Of a stretch of DNA of 64,000 nucleotides, positions 35,493 to 44,351 are shown piece by piece. A program made the position numbers and the translations under genes. This DNA comes from an uncultured Caryophanales bacterium (GTDB lineage Bacteria; Bacillota_I; Bacilli_A; RFN20; CAG-826): the NCBI GenBank assembly GCA_946624155.1, contig CAMORU010000001.1:62001-126000 (forward strand). Direction: 5' to 3'. Numbering within the stretch: position 1 is the first letter of the stretch; each line of letters begins with the position of its first letter. Under the pieces are notes generated by a model. It had not been told where the DNA came from. It saw only the letters and a list, made by a program, of their open reading frames with translations, and searched no databases.

Positions 35493-36882
35493 TATTTCCA
35501 CTAAAACATTTATTGGTGTTGCTGTTTTGTTATTTCTTTTAATGGTAACTTCCATTATTTTGACTTATGCCCTACCAAAAGGAGAATTCTTAACTGTAGG
35601 CGATAAGATTGATTACACTCAATTTCATTCTTTAGGTAAAAAAGGCGGAATTCCTATTTGGAAAGGACTTTTAGCCCCATTTTTATTATTGGGTGCTGAT
35701 GGTGGAATTACCATCATTATGCTTTGCATATTCCTTTTAGTTATTGGTGGAGCATTCCAAGCAATGAACGATAATAACGGAATTAAAGTTATTGTCACTA
35801 GAACCATTAATAGATTTAAAGAAAAGAAGTTTATCTTGCTCTGCATTATTGCCCTTATTTTCATGTGCTTTGGAGCATTCCTTGGTTTATTTGAAGAAAT
35901 GCTTACACTTCTTCCAATTATTGCTATTTTAACTTTATCATTAGGTTATGACTCATTTACAGGCTTTTTAGTTTCAATTGTTGCTTGTGGTTTTGGTTTT
36001 TCAAGCGCCTTAACTAATCCATTTACAGTTGTTTTTGCATCGAACTTAATTGGCGTAAGTCCATTTGTTAAAATTTGGTTCCGTATAATTATTTTCGTAG
36101 TTATGTACGGACTTATGGTTTTAACCATTTTCTTGTATACAAGAAGAATTAAGAAAAAACCAGAATCATCATTAACATATGAAAGAGATCTTAAGTTAAG
36201 AGATGAAGAATTTATTTCTGAAGAAATTCCAAACGAAAAGAAGATATTTTGGTCTTATTTAGCCTTCTTCTCAATCGCCTTAATAACAATTATTGTTTTC
36301 TCTGCAATAAGTGCGATAAGAGATTACACAGTTGTAGGTTTAATTGTGGTCTTTTTAATCGGTGGTATTCTTGTGGCTTTAATCGCTTCAAATTGGGACT
36401 TTAAAAAGACAATGAAGTCATTTGGAAAAGGCATAGTTTCAGTTTTACCAACTTTAGTCTTTATTTTAATGGCATCTTCTATCAAATATATTTTGGCTGA
36501 AGGTAAAGTTTTACCAACAATCATTCATAGTATTAACGACGCAGTTGCTGGTAAAAACATTTATGCAATCGTCTTTATCTTATTCGCGATAATTCTTGGA
36601 TTAGAGTTCTTTATTTCTTCATCTACTGCTAAAGCAGTATTTGTTATGTCGATTGTTGGAGCTTTAACATTAGGAATTTCAAAAGAATCACTTGTTTTAA
36701 TTTATACTTTTGCAGATGGTTACACTAACTTATTGTTCCCAACTTCACCTGTCCTTTTGATTGGTTTATCTATGATGGAAGTGTCATATTTTAAATGGCT
36801 CAAAAAGAGCTGGCCATTATTTATAGTAACATTTGCTTTAGTTGCTTTATTCTTAGTATTAGCAATCGTAATAGCGTTCTAA
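35461..36882 (+). CDS. YfcC-family membrane transporter
   Basis: The 473-aa protein has about 12 hydrophobic helices. It has YfcC/ArcD-like features: LTYALPKGEF after helix 1, FGAFLGLFEEMLTLLPI, and CGFGFSSALTNPFTVVFASNLIG, with a matching LEFFISSSTAKAVFVMSIVGALTLG in the second half. Relatives transport amino acids or C4-dicarboxylates; the substrate cannot be read. It begins 32 bp inside the acyltransferase-fusion gene in another frame, with GGAG 6 nt before its ATG, and is followed 4 bp later by a HAD gene. Confidence 0.82.
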   Translation: MDNKKNQKLINISTKTFIGVAVLLFLLMVTSIILTYALPKGEFLTVGDKIDYTQFHSLGKKGGIPIWKGLLAPFLLLGADGGITIIMLCIFLLVIGGAFQAMNDNNGIKVIVTRTINRFKEKKFILLCIIALIFMCFGAFLGLFEEMLTLLPIIAILTLSLGYDSFTGFLVSIVACGFGFSSALTNPFTVVFASNLIGVSPFVKIWFRIIIFVVMYGLMVLTIFLYTRRIKKKPESSLTYERDLKLRDEEFISEEIPNEKKIFWSYLAFFSIALITIIVFSAISAIRDYTVVGLIVVFLIGGILVALIASNWDFKKTMKSFGKGIVSVLPTLVFILMASSIKYILAEGKVLPTIIHSINDAVAGKNIYAIVFILFAIILGLEFFISSSTAKAVFVMSIVGALTLGISKESLVLIYTFADGYTNLLFPTSPVLLIGLSMMEVSYFKWLKKSWPLFIVTFALVALFLVLAIVIAF

Positions 36883-36886
36883 TAAT

Positions 36887-37543
36887 ATGAAATATAAATG
36901 TTTGATATTTGATTTAGATGGAACACTTCTAAATTCGCTTCAAGGAATTGTAGATGCAATTAATCTTTCTTTTAAAGAACTTGGTTTTAACATTCATAGA
37001 ACCTACGAAGAAGGAAAACACTTTATTGGCGGTGGTGCTATAGTTTTCGCTAAAAAAGCTATGGAGGGTCAAAACATCCCTGTAGAAAAAGAAAGAGAAT
37101 TAATGGAACGATTTTTGATTAATTATAAAAAAGTTCAATCAGAAGAAACAAAACCATTTGAAGGCATAAATGAAATGTTAAAAACATTTCAAAATGCTGG
37201 TTATAAACTTGCAATTGCCTCAAATAAGCCTCAGATTTTACTTGATCCAATTGTTAAACAACTTTTCCCAGATATCAACTTTGTTGCTACGTTAGGACAA
37301 AGAATAAATACTCCTGAGAAACCTGATCCATTTATAATTTATGAAATTATGAATAAATGCAAACTTGATGGAAAAGATTGTGTTTATATTGGAGATTCTG
37401 AATACGATTATAAAACAGCTCACAATGCTGGAATCGATTGTGTAATTTGCAAATATGGATTTGGATTCTATGATAAAGAATGGATTAAAAAAGCCACCTA
37501 TACAGTTGATAGTGTTGAAGAACTTAAATATTTATTAATTTAG
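36887..37543 (+). CDS. HAD-family phosphatase (phosphoglycolate phosphatase-like)
   Basis: The 218-aa protein has the four HAD motifs: FDLDGTLLNS (about residues 7-16), IASNKP, the lysine in TPEKPDPF and IGDSEYDYKTA. A helical cap lies between motifs I and II, as in Gph/PgpB-type phosphatases. It hydrolyses a small phosphate ester in the cytoplasm; the substrate is unknown. It is translated right after the YfcC-like transporter, without its own Shine-Dalgarno, and a terminator follows its stop. Confidence 0.9.
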   Translation: MKYKCLIFDLDGTLLNSLQGIVDAINLSFKELGFNIHRTYEEGKHFIGGGAIVFAKKAMEGQNIPVEKERELMERFLINYKKVQSEETKPFEGINEMLKTFQNAGYKLAIASNKPQILLDPIVKQLFPDINFVATLGQRINTPEKPDPFIIYEIMNKCKLDGKDCVYIGDSEYDYKTAHNAGIDCVICKYGFGFYDKEWIKKATYTVDSVEELKYLLI

Positions 37544-37544
37544 T

Positions 37545-37573
37545 AAAATTCTCAGGAAATTCTGGGAATTTTT
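37545..37573. terminator. Bidirectional terminator
   Basis: AAAATTCTCAG/CTGGGAATTTT (one G-T pair) with T-rich 3' flank; it separates convergent HAD and antiporter genes. Confidence 0.8.
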
Positions 37574-37577
37574 CATA

Positions 37578-38831
37578 TTATTCAGTAATTTCGCCTGCTT
37601 TTTTAAGAGCAATTTTTGTTATAACTGGACCTAACAATTCGTAAATAATTGTCGATGTTAAGACAACTGCTAAAACTAAAGATGCTAAATTTGGATCGGT
37701 AAAAGCTTGGTTTGCAGTGGTTGCTAAACCAATTGCAACACCGGCTTGTGGGAATAATGTAAAACCCAGATATTTTTGTACTGTTGGTTCTGCATGAGTT
37801 GCTTTTGCAGATAAATAAGCTCCTGTCCACTTACCAACACACCTAGATATTGCGTATATTAAAGCGATAATAACCAACGTTAAAGCTCCTTTAGAACCAA
37901 ATATTGTAATATCTAAACTTGCTCCAGATATAACAAAGAACAGCATATAAAATGGTGGAGTAATTTCATCGATTCGCTCAATTGTTCTACCAGCATCTTC
38001 TCTAGCATTAATAAAGATCGCACCTATCATCATGCAGGCAAGTAATGATGAAATAGAGAATGGCCATTTGTAATACTTACCAAGCATTGATAAACCAATA
38101 ACGATTAAAATAGCGCAAATAATTAAGATTGATCTATTAGCTCTAGATTTAAAGAATTTGAACGCAAATGAAATAGCAAAACCAAGAATAGTACCAAGAA
38201 TAAGTGAGCCAAATATTTCAACTAAAGGCCACACTAAAATATCCATAACATTTATTGATGATTTACCTGCTAAAGTCTTAGCAATTGAGAAAAGTATTGC
38301 AAAAGCAATAAGAGCAACAGCATCATCAAATGCAACGACTGGAATTAAGGTATCTACAACTGGGCCTTTTGCCTTGTATTGTTTTATAACCATAAGGGTT
38401 GCGGCAGGCGCAGTTGCACAAGCAATTGCACCAAATGTTAATATAAGTGAAATAGGTAATTGCTCTTTTAAGAAAATGTGAGCTACAAGTAAAGCGCCAA
38501 TAGTTATAATTGCACCTCCAAGAGCTTCAAAAATTGTTATAATAATAACTTTCTTGCCAACTCTTTGAAGTGCATTTTTCTTGAAAGAACAACCTATCGT
38601 GAATGCAATAAAACCTAAAGCAATTTCGCTTATCCATTTAATAGCATCGATTGATGTCTCTGACCCTGGTGTAGATGACCAACCTCCAATATATTGACCT
38701 AAAACATATGGACCAAAGATAATACCAGCAATCAAATAGCCTGTAACATTAGGTAGTCTTAAAAGTTTCATTAAGCGTGAACTTAATAGACCAACAAAAA
38801 GCGCTAATGCAATACAAAGAATTTGATTCAT
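37578..38831 (-). CDS. CPA2-type cation:proton antiporter (Kef/NapA-like)
   Basis: The 417-aa protein has about 12 helices and begins ALALFVGLLSSRLMKLLRLP followed by GYLIAGIIFGP, the CPA2 start. It has the unwound-helix segment AIACATAPAATLMVIKQYKA and FDDAVALIAFAILF, with the paired acidic residues of the ion-binding helix. No RCK domain is attached. It would exchange Na+ or K+ for H+. It is the second gene after a PII-like protein (5 bp apart), which may regulate it. Confidence 0.88.
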   Translation of the reverse strand: MNQILCIALALFVGLLSSRLMKLLRLPNVTGYLIAGIIFGPYVLGQYIGGWSSTPGSETSIDAIKWISEIALGFIAFTIGCSFKKNALQRVGKKVIIITIFEALGGAIITIGALLVAHIFLKEQLPISLILTFGAIACATAPAATLMVIKQYKAKGPVVDTLIPVVAFDDAVALIAFAILFSIAKTLAGKSSINVMDILVWPLVEIFGSLILGTILGFAISFAFKFFKSRANRSILIICAILIVIGLSMLGKYYKWPFSISSLLACMMIGAIFINAREDAGRTIERIDEITPPFYMLFFVISGASLDITIFGSKGALTLVIIALIYAISRCVGKWTGAYLSAKATHAEPTVQKYLGFTLFPQAGVAIGLATTANQAFTDPNLASLVLAVVLTSTIIYELLGPVITKIALKKAGEITE

Positions 38832-38836
38832 TTTAT

Positions 38837-39169
38837 TTAGAAACTACCTTCGAAACTTTCAATTGGAGTTTTAAACATTCCACCCTTGACTTTAGTGAAA
38901 TTTCCCGTGATTTCCCGGATAATTTGCTGAACTTCAGCTATTTTTTCATCCTCAAGAATGAAGTATAAAGTGGTATTATGAACAAATTTGTTTTCGGAAA
39001 GATGTGCTAATGAGAAGAATGATAAAGTGTCTTCCTCTTCATCGTGCATATAGTTGTGTACAGATGTTGAACTTAAGATAGTTCCGTTAAATCCACTTTT
39101 TGACAATTGATGGATAACATCTTCAGTTACGGTATTGTTTTCTAAGACGACAAATAATAAATGTTTCAT
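38837..39169 (-). CDS. PII-like small regulatory protein
   Basis: The 110-aa protein shows the ferredoxin-like beta-alpha-beta pattern of PII/CutA-type trimers: KHLLFVVLENN at the start, GFNGTILSSTSV, and NTTLYFILEDEKIAEVQQII. A GGMFKTPIESFEGSF end resembles the GxxFxxPV end of a small family found beside antiporter genes. The T-loop is short and lacks the Tyr of classical GlnB. A nucleotide such as c-di-AMP or an adenylate is a reasonable but unproven ligand. It precedes the antiporter gene in one unit and has its own GAGGAAG site. Confidence 0.68.
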   Translation of the reverse strand: MKHLLFVVLENNTVTEDVIHQLSKSGFNGTILSSTSVHNYMHDEEEDTLSFFSLAHLSENKFVHNTTLYFILEDEKIAEVQQIIREITGNFTKVKGGMFKTPIESFEGSF

Positions 39170-39319
39170 ATTTGCTTCCTCTTTCGTATTTATTATAGTC
39201 TTTTTATTGTGTTAAACAATCTGAACCCATAAGTTGATGAAATATATGTAAAAATTTATTGTATTTTGAAAATTAGTCTATATTATTATGCTTAACTTTA
39301 TGTTAAAGGGAGATTCATT

Positions 39320-42300
39320 ATGCTAGAGCTTCGAAATATTGTGAAAGACTATGTGAGTGGAAATAACGTCACTCACGCACTGAAGGGAATATCAGTTAAT
39401 TTTAGGACTAACGAATTTGTATCTATTTTAGGTCCGTCTGGTTGTGGAAAAACCACAACTTTAAACATCATTGGTGGACTTGATCGCTACTCCGAAGGTG
39501 ATTTACTAATTAATGGTGTTTCTACCAAAGAATATACTGATAGAGATTGGGATACTTACAGAAACCATTCAATCGGATTTGTTTTCCAAACTTACAACTT
39601 AATTTCACATCAAAATATTCTAAAAAACGTCGAACTAGCATTAACAATCGCAGGAGTCTCCAAAGAAGAACGTGAAAGAAGAGCATACGAAGCTTTAAGA
39701 ACTGTTGGCCTCCAAGGAATGGAGAAGAAAAAACCAAATCAACTTTCTGGTGGTCAATGCCAAAGAGTCGCAATTGCTCGTGCTTTAGTTAATAACCCTG
39801 AAATCCTTTTAGCAGACGAACCTACTGGTGCTCTTGATTCTGAAACATCTATTCAAATTATGGAGCTACTTAAAGAAGTTGCTCAAAATCGTCTAGTTAT
39901 CATGGTTACGCATAACCCTGATTTAGCAAACAAATATTCGACAAGAATTATTAGAATGATGGATGGTCTTTTAACTGATGATACAAATCCATTTGATGGA
40001 AAAGAAAAAGCAACAAAATCCCCTAATATTCCTGAAAATTCTAAGGAAAAACATGGTATTTCTGAAAATAAAGAATCTGAAGTAAATAAGGGCAAAAAGA
40101 AGAAAACTTCTATGTCTTTACTTACAGCAATTGGCCTTTCAACATCTAACTTGCTCTCCAAAATGAAGAGAACAGTTTTAGTCACAATTGCTGGTTCGAT
40201 TGGTATCATTGGTGTTTCTGCTGTTTTAGGTGTAAGCCGTGGTGTTAGAGAATACATTGCTGACCTTCAAAACGACATGCTTTCTAGCTACCCAATCACA
40301 ATTGCAGAAGAATCTGTCGACTACACAAAACTTATGGCAGGTTTAAGCAATCAAAACACAAGAGAGAAATTTGAATTCGATCCAAAACATCCAAAAGTTG
40401 GTGTTGATTCAATGATTTCCTATTTAATGGATACATATAACGACATGACTAATGTCAAAACAAACACAATTGATCAAAAACTTATAGATTATATCTATCA
40501 AATGCCAAAAGAAGACTATGGTGTCATTCGTGAAAACTATGCAATTGACCCAACAAATAACATTTTTGGCAAATGGAAAGACGAAACAACCGCAACAGAG
40601 AATTATTATTCATTCAACGGTTTAACTCAAAGATACATTAAGGAACTTAAAACTGTTAAGGGATTTGGTTCTTATGCTTCTTTCGTCGATTTATTTACCT
40701 CATTTATGAGCGAATTACCAGATAACGAGAATTATATTCTCGATCAATATGATGTTATTGCTGGTGAATATAAAACCGGTGAAGACGATTTAATCCTTGT
40801 TGTCGATAAAGACACCACATTAACTGATGTTGTTTTAGCTCAAACAGGTATTTTTGATCATGAATCTTTCCTCAATGTTGCTAAATGTGCAATGGCTGAA
40901 CAGGAGTTCAAAAAGAGTGAGGGTTATGAAAAATTAACTGATGAACAAAAGGAAAAACAAATCGCAGCAATCAGAAAAGCTAATTACTACGATAGATCCT
41001 TTGAATATAAAGATTTAGTTGGCAGAAAATTCTATTATTTCCCTCAAAACACTATTTATAGTGCTGATCCACATGTTGCCGATGATAGATTTACTGCAAA
41101 CGTTAATTTCCATGCCAAGGATGGTGGTGGAGATTTAGACATGTTTACATCGTTAAGTTATCAGTCGTTGTACGGTTATAATTTGTTGTACGGAAACATC
41201 ATTTATAAGGACGGAACCGATTATCAAACAGAAACTATCGCTTTCTTAAATGCCACCGCAATGACTGGAACGGCTCCTGAGGCAAAATCAGTAGAAGATT
41301 TATCAGGTAGTTGGTTTGGTTTTAATCTTAATGATTTAAGAAATTTAAACCCAGATGATCCTGCTTCAATTGCAATGGCAATTAGATATCAATTGGATGT
41401 GAACGAGACTGCTGATGAAGTTGATTTAGTCAAATATTCAATGTATCCATTTGTTAAAGCAAAAGAATGGTACGACGCTGAACCAATCTGGGATCCAAGA
41501 ATGGAACCTGTTGAAGGCTATAGTTATCAAGCTTATGCAGATCCTGCGTGGATTGCTAACCCAACAGATCCTGCTATTAAAGGTAGCGAGATGAAGATTA
41601 CCGGAATCTTAAGATTAAAAGAAAATAAAAATTTTGGTTCATTATCACGCGGTATCTTCTATTCACATAAGTTTGGTCAAAAATTTATTAAGGATTCCGA
41701 AAATGGTGCTGTTTCAACAGCAATAAAGGATCATATTAATAATCCAATGACTTATAACACTCAATTTGATAAAGCTTTCGTTAAGTATCCTTATTACGAC
41801 CATGATGCCAAGGAAGTTAAAGACTACTACGCATCTACATTAAATGGTGATTTAAGTACTTCTTTCTCAGATTTATTTATGAGCTTTGGTGGTGTAGATT
41901 ACACTGAAACTAACGCTGTTCACTTACGTTCGTTATGTGGTTACAAAGCAATTTATAATTACGATGAGGATGAGAAATTCACTGATGCAGAATTTGAACT
42001 TCTCCCAAGAGAAATTGAAATTTTCCCTAAATCATTTGAAGGTAAAGATAAAGTTACTAACCACCTTGATAGATGGAACAGCGAAGAAAAACTCACCATT
42101 AAAGACAAGAAATATACACGTGCTCAGCGTGATGAATTAACTTACACTGACACGATTTCTTTGATAGCTGCTGTTATCAATACCTTTATTGATGCTATCA
42201 CAATAGCATTGGTGGTATTTACCTCGTTATCATTGGTTGTTTCATGCTTTATGATCGCCGTTATTACTTACATTTCGGTTGTTGAACGTATTAAAGAAAT

Positions 42301-42598
42301 TGGTGTTATTCGTTCACTCGGTGGTAGAAAGAGCGATGTTGCGAACTTGTTTATCATGGAAACAATGATGACTGGTTTATTCTCTGGTGTATTTGGTATA
42401 ACGATTACTTACATTTTGCAGATTATTGTTAACATCGTACTTAAATCGTTATTCGGAATTGTAATTATGCATTTAACTTGGTTAACCGCATTAATCATGA
42501 TATTAATTTCTGTAGGACTTTCGGTCCTTTCAGGACTTATTCCATCACAAAGTGCTGCTCATAAAGACCCAGTTGTCGCACTTCGTTCTAACGAATAA
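39320..42598 (+). CDS. ABC exporter with fused ATPase and FtsX/MacB-like permease
   Basis: The 1092-aa protein joins an ATP-binding domain (Walker A GPSGCGKTT at about residues 37-45, signature LSGGQ near 142, Walker B LLADEP) to a permease. After a low-complexity Lys/Glu linker (about 230-265) come a first helix (about 285-310) and an extracellular domain of about 630 residues. Three C-terminal FtsX helices follow (about 955-1085) with VVERIKEIGVIRSLGGRKSDV. It resembles LolD-LolE/MacB-type peptide or lipoprotein exporters. AGGGAG precedes the ATG and a terminator follows. It is monocistronic. Confidence 0.9.
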   Translation: MLELRNIVKDYVSGNNVTHALKGISVNFRTNEFVSILGPSGCGKTTTLNIIGGLDRYSEGDLLINGVSTKEYTDRDWDTYRNHSIGFVFQTYNLISHQNILKNVELALTIAGVSKEERERRAYEALRTVGLQGMEKKKPNQLSGGQCQRVAIARALVNNPEILLADEPTGALDSETSIQIMELLKEVAQNRLVIMVTHNPDLANKYSTRIIRMMDGLLTDDTNPFDGKEKATKSPNIPENSKEKHGISENKESEVNKGKKKKTSMSLLTAIGLSTSNLLSKMKRTVLVTIAGSIGIIGVSAVLGVSRGVREYIADLQNDMLSSYPITIAEESVDYTKLMAGLSNQNTREKFEFDPKHPKVGVDSMISYLMDTYNDMTNVKTNTIDQKLIDYIYQMPKEDYGVIRENYAIDPTNNIFGKWKDETTATENYYSFNGLTQRYIKELKTVKGFGSYASFVDLFTSFMSELPDNENYILDQYDVIAGEYKTGEDDLILVVDKDTTLTDVVLAQTGIFDHESFLNVAKCAMAEQEFKKSEGYEKLTDEQKEKQIAAIRKANYYDRSFEYKDLVGRKFYYFPQNTIYSADPHVADDRFTANVNFHAKDGGGDLDMFTSLSYQSLYGYNLLYGNIIYKDGTDYQTETIAFLNATAMTGTAPEAKSVEDLSGSWFGFNLNDLRNLNPDDPASIAMAIRYQLDVNETADEVDLVKYSMYPFVKAKEWYDAEPIWDPRMEPVEGYSYQAYADPAWIANPTDPAIKGSEMKITGILRLKENKNFGSLSRGIFYSHKFGQKFIKDSENGAVSTAIKDHINNPMTYNTQFDKAFVKYPYYDHDAKEVKDYYASTLNGDLSTSFSDLFMSFGGVDYTETNAVHLRSLCGYKAIYNYDEDEKFTDAEFELLPREIEIFPKSFEGKDKVTNHLDRWNSEEKLTIKDKKYTRAQRDELTYTDTISLIAAVINTFIDAITIALVVFTSLSLVVSCFMIAVITYISVVERIKEIGVIRSLGGRKSDVANLFIMETMMTGLFSGVFGITITYILQIIVNIVLKSLFGIVIMHLTWLTALIMILISVGLSVLSGLIPSQSAAHKDPVVALRSNE

Positions 42599-42605
42599 TA
42601 AAAGA

Positions 42606-42625
42606 AAAAGGACAAATGTCCTTCT
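42606..42625. terminator. Terminator between ABC exporter and chromate-transporter genes
   Basis: AAGGAC-AAAT-GTCCTT hairpin followed by CTTCTT; weak T-run. Confidence 0.5.
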
Positions 42626-42627
42626 TC

Positions 42628-43203
42628 CTATAAATAATTAACCATAAGCCCGATAATCGCACTCATGACAATGACTAAGATTGGTCCGGGCTTTCTTTTT
42701 AAAATTAATTTAAGTAAGAAGTAACCCGCAATAACAATTACAAATATTTTAATTCCGGTTAAGTTAACACTAATAGAAGCAGTTTCTCCTATAGAATAAG
42801 GAAATAAAACATCTGCGAATATTGTTAAAGCAGAAGCAGAGATTAAAGCAACAGCGACAAACTTAATTCCAGATAACGCTGATTGAACATATTTATTCTT
42901 CATATACTTCTTAAGAAGTATTGAGATTAGAAGCATAATAATAAATGATGGAAGAACAACTCCGATAGTGCATAATAAAGCACCTAAAAAGCCACCTTGT
43001 GTAGAACCAACATAAGTTGCCATATTAATTGCAATAGGACCAGGAGTAACTTCTGAAACTCCAATCATATTTAAGAAAGTTTCTTCGCTCATCCAACCAT
43101 GTTTTAAAACAACTTCTTTTACAAGCGGTATCATCGCGTATCCACCTCCAAAGGTGAATAAACCAATCTTTAGAAATTCAAGGAAAAGAATAAGATAATT
43201 CAT
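42628..43203 (-). CDS. Chromate transporter half, ChrA family
   Basis: The 191-aa membrane protein has FLKIGLFTFGGGYAMIPLV near the N terminus and SEVTPGPIAINMATYVG (about residues 48-64), the two conserved motifs of short-chain ChrA proteins. Five to six helices are predicted. Short ChrA proteins work in pairs to export an anion, chromate in known cases; in an anaerobe the physiological anion may differ. It overlaps the upstream half by 1 bp (TAATG) behind AAAGGAG. Confidence 0.9.
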   Translation of the reverse strand: MNYLILFLEFLKIGLFTFGGGYAMIPLVKEVVLKHGWMSEETFLNMIGVSEVTPGPIAINMATYVGSTQGGFLGALLCTIGVVLPSFIIMLLISILLKKYMKNKYVQSALSGIKFVAVALISASALTIFADVLFPYSIGETASISVNLTGIKIFVIVIAGYFLLKLILKRKPGPILVIVMSAIIGLMVNYL

Positions 43204-43787
43204 TATTTATCTCTCCTTTTCTTTGGAATAATTCCATAGATTAATAAACCAAGTACCGCTCCAAGTAAAATAAAATAGATCGCTGAAAATTTAATAGCGA
43301 ATATTGTAATTAAAACCATAGCGATAGTAACAAAGATAAGAATTAAGATTCCAAATAAATCTTTCTTCATATTTTTTACTAAAGTAAATGAGACTTTTAA
43401 AAGTAGGAAAACAACACCTACTTTAACTCCCATAAAAGCGTACTTAACAGCTTCATTGGAAAGAATATTTTCTAAAAATAAAGAGATACAAAACATAAGT
43501 ACAAAAGGAGTAAGAATAACTCCAAGAGTTGAAAGTAATGCACCAAAAAATCCGCCTCTTTTATATCCTAGGTAAGTAGCTAAGTTAATTGCAATTGGCC
43601 CTGGAGTAGATTCTGCTATTGCAGTCATCTCCATAAGTTCATCATTATCGAGCCATTTTTTCTTCTCGACTAGTTCTCCCTGAAGAAGGGTTAACATTGT
43701 TGGCCCTCCTCCAATTGAAAAAATCCCTAATTTGAAGAATGTTAGGAATAACGATGCTAGATTCTTAAGGTACTTTTCTTTTTTCAT
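43203..43787 (-). CDS. Chromate transporter half, ChrA family
   Basis: The start is ATG 43787; upstream in-frame codons run through the divergent promoter region. The 194-aa protein has FFKLGIFSIGGGPTMLTLL and IAESTPGPIAINLATYLG, paralogous to the downstream half, with opposite expected topology. The -10 TATAAT (TGC-extended, 43797-43802 on the minus strand) ends 9 nt before the ATG and there is no ribosome site, so the transcript is nearly leaderless. It is divergent from the NUDIX gene by only 48 bp. Confidence 0.88.
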   Translation of the reverse strand: MKKEKYLKNLASLFLTFFKLGIFSIGGGPTMLTLLQGELVEKKKWLDNDELMEMTAIAESTPGPIAINLATYLGYKRGGFFGALLSTLGVILTPFVLMFCISLFLENILSNEAVKYAFMGVKVGVVFLLLKVSFTLVKNMKKDLFGILILIFVTIAMVLITIFAIKFSAIYFILLGAVLGLLIYGIIPKKRRDK

Positions 43788-43796
43788 TGCTTTTGG

Positions 43797-43828
43797 ATTA
43801 TAGCATAATACAAAAATTTTGCTAAAAT
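43797..43828. promoter_or_regulatory. Divergent pair of extended -10 promoters
   Basis: On the minus strand TGC-TATAAT (43802-43797) serves the chromate-transporter gene. On the plus strand TGC-TAAAAT (43823-43828) serves the NUDIX gene. Each lies 7-9 nt before its start codon. Confidence 0.6.
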
Positions 43829-43835
43829 ATAACAC

Positions 43836-44351
43836 ATGTCTAAATTGTTCAAATTTAAAGATGATCAATATATGTTCAAAGGCGTAACTCATACAAGAGA
43901 AATCGCTAGAGCTATTTTAATTGATGAAAATAATAACGTTTGTTTAGAAAAGTTAAAAGACGATGATGGTTTTGGACCTAGAGATTATTATGAGACTCCT
44001 GGTGGTGGAATTAAAAAGGGAGAATCACACATCGATGCTTTGCATCGTGAAATCGAAGAAGAAGTAGGTTATAAATGTGAAGTCTTAGAACATATCGCAG
44101 ATGTAGAAGATTATTACAATTTGATTTATAGAAAAAACATAAATCATTTTTATTTAGTAAGAAGAAAAGAAAGAGTAAGTCAACATCTTGAAGAAGATGA
44201 AAAAATAAGAATTGAAAAAATTATTTGGGTTCCAATTGATGAAGCAATTCGTTTGTATGAAAATATGCAAAACGTTTTAGTTGGTAAAATTGTTAGGCAA
44301 AGAGAACTTCCAATTCTAAAATTAGCAAAGGAAATGTTGAAGAAGCTATGA
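43836..44351 (+). CDS. NUDIX hydrolase
   Basis: The 171-aa protein carries a complete Nudix box, GGGIKKGESHIDALHREIEEEVG (about residues 55-77), with the REIEEEVG metal-binding glutamates. It hydrolyses a nucleoside diphosphate linked to another moiety; the substrate is unknown. It overlaps the downstream acyltransferase by 4 bp, so they form one operon. The ATG has no Shine-Dalgarno, and TAAAAT (with TGC extension) ends 7 nt before it, so the message is probably leaderless. Confidence 0.92.
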   Translation: MSKLFKFKDDQYMFKGVTHTREIARAILIDENNNVCLEKLKDDDGFGPRDYYETPGGGIKKGESHIDALHREIEEEVGYKCEVLEHIADVEDYYNLIYRKNINHFYLVRRKERVSQHLEEDEKIRIEKIIWVPIDEAIRLYENMQNVLVGKIVRQRELPILKLAKEMLKKL

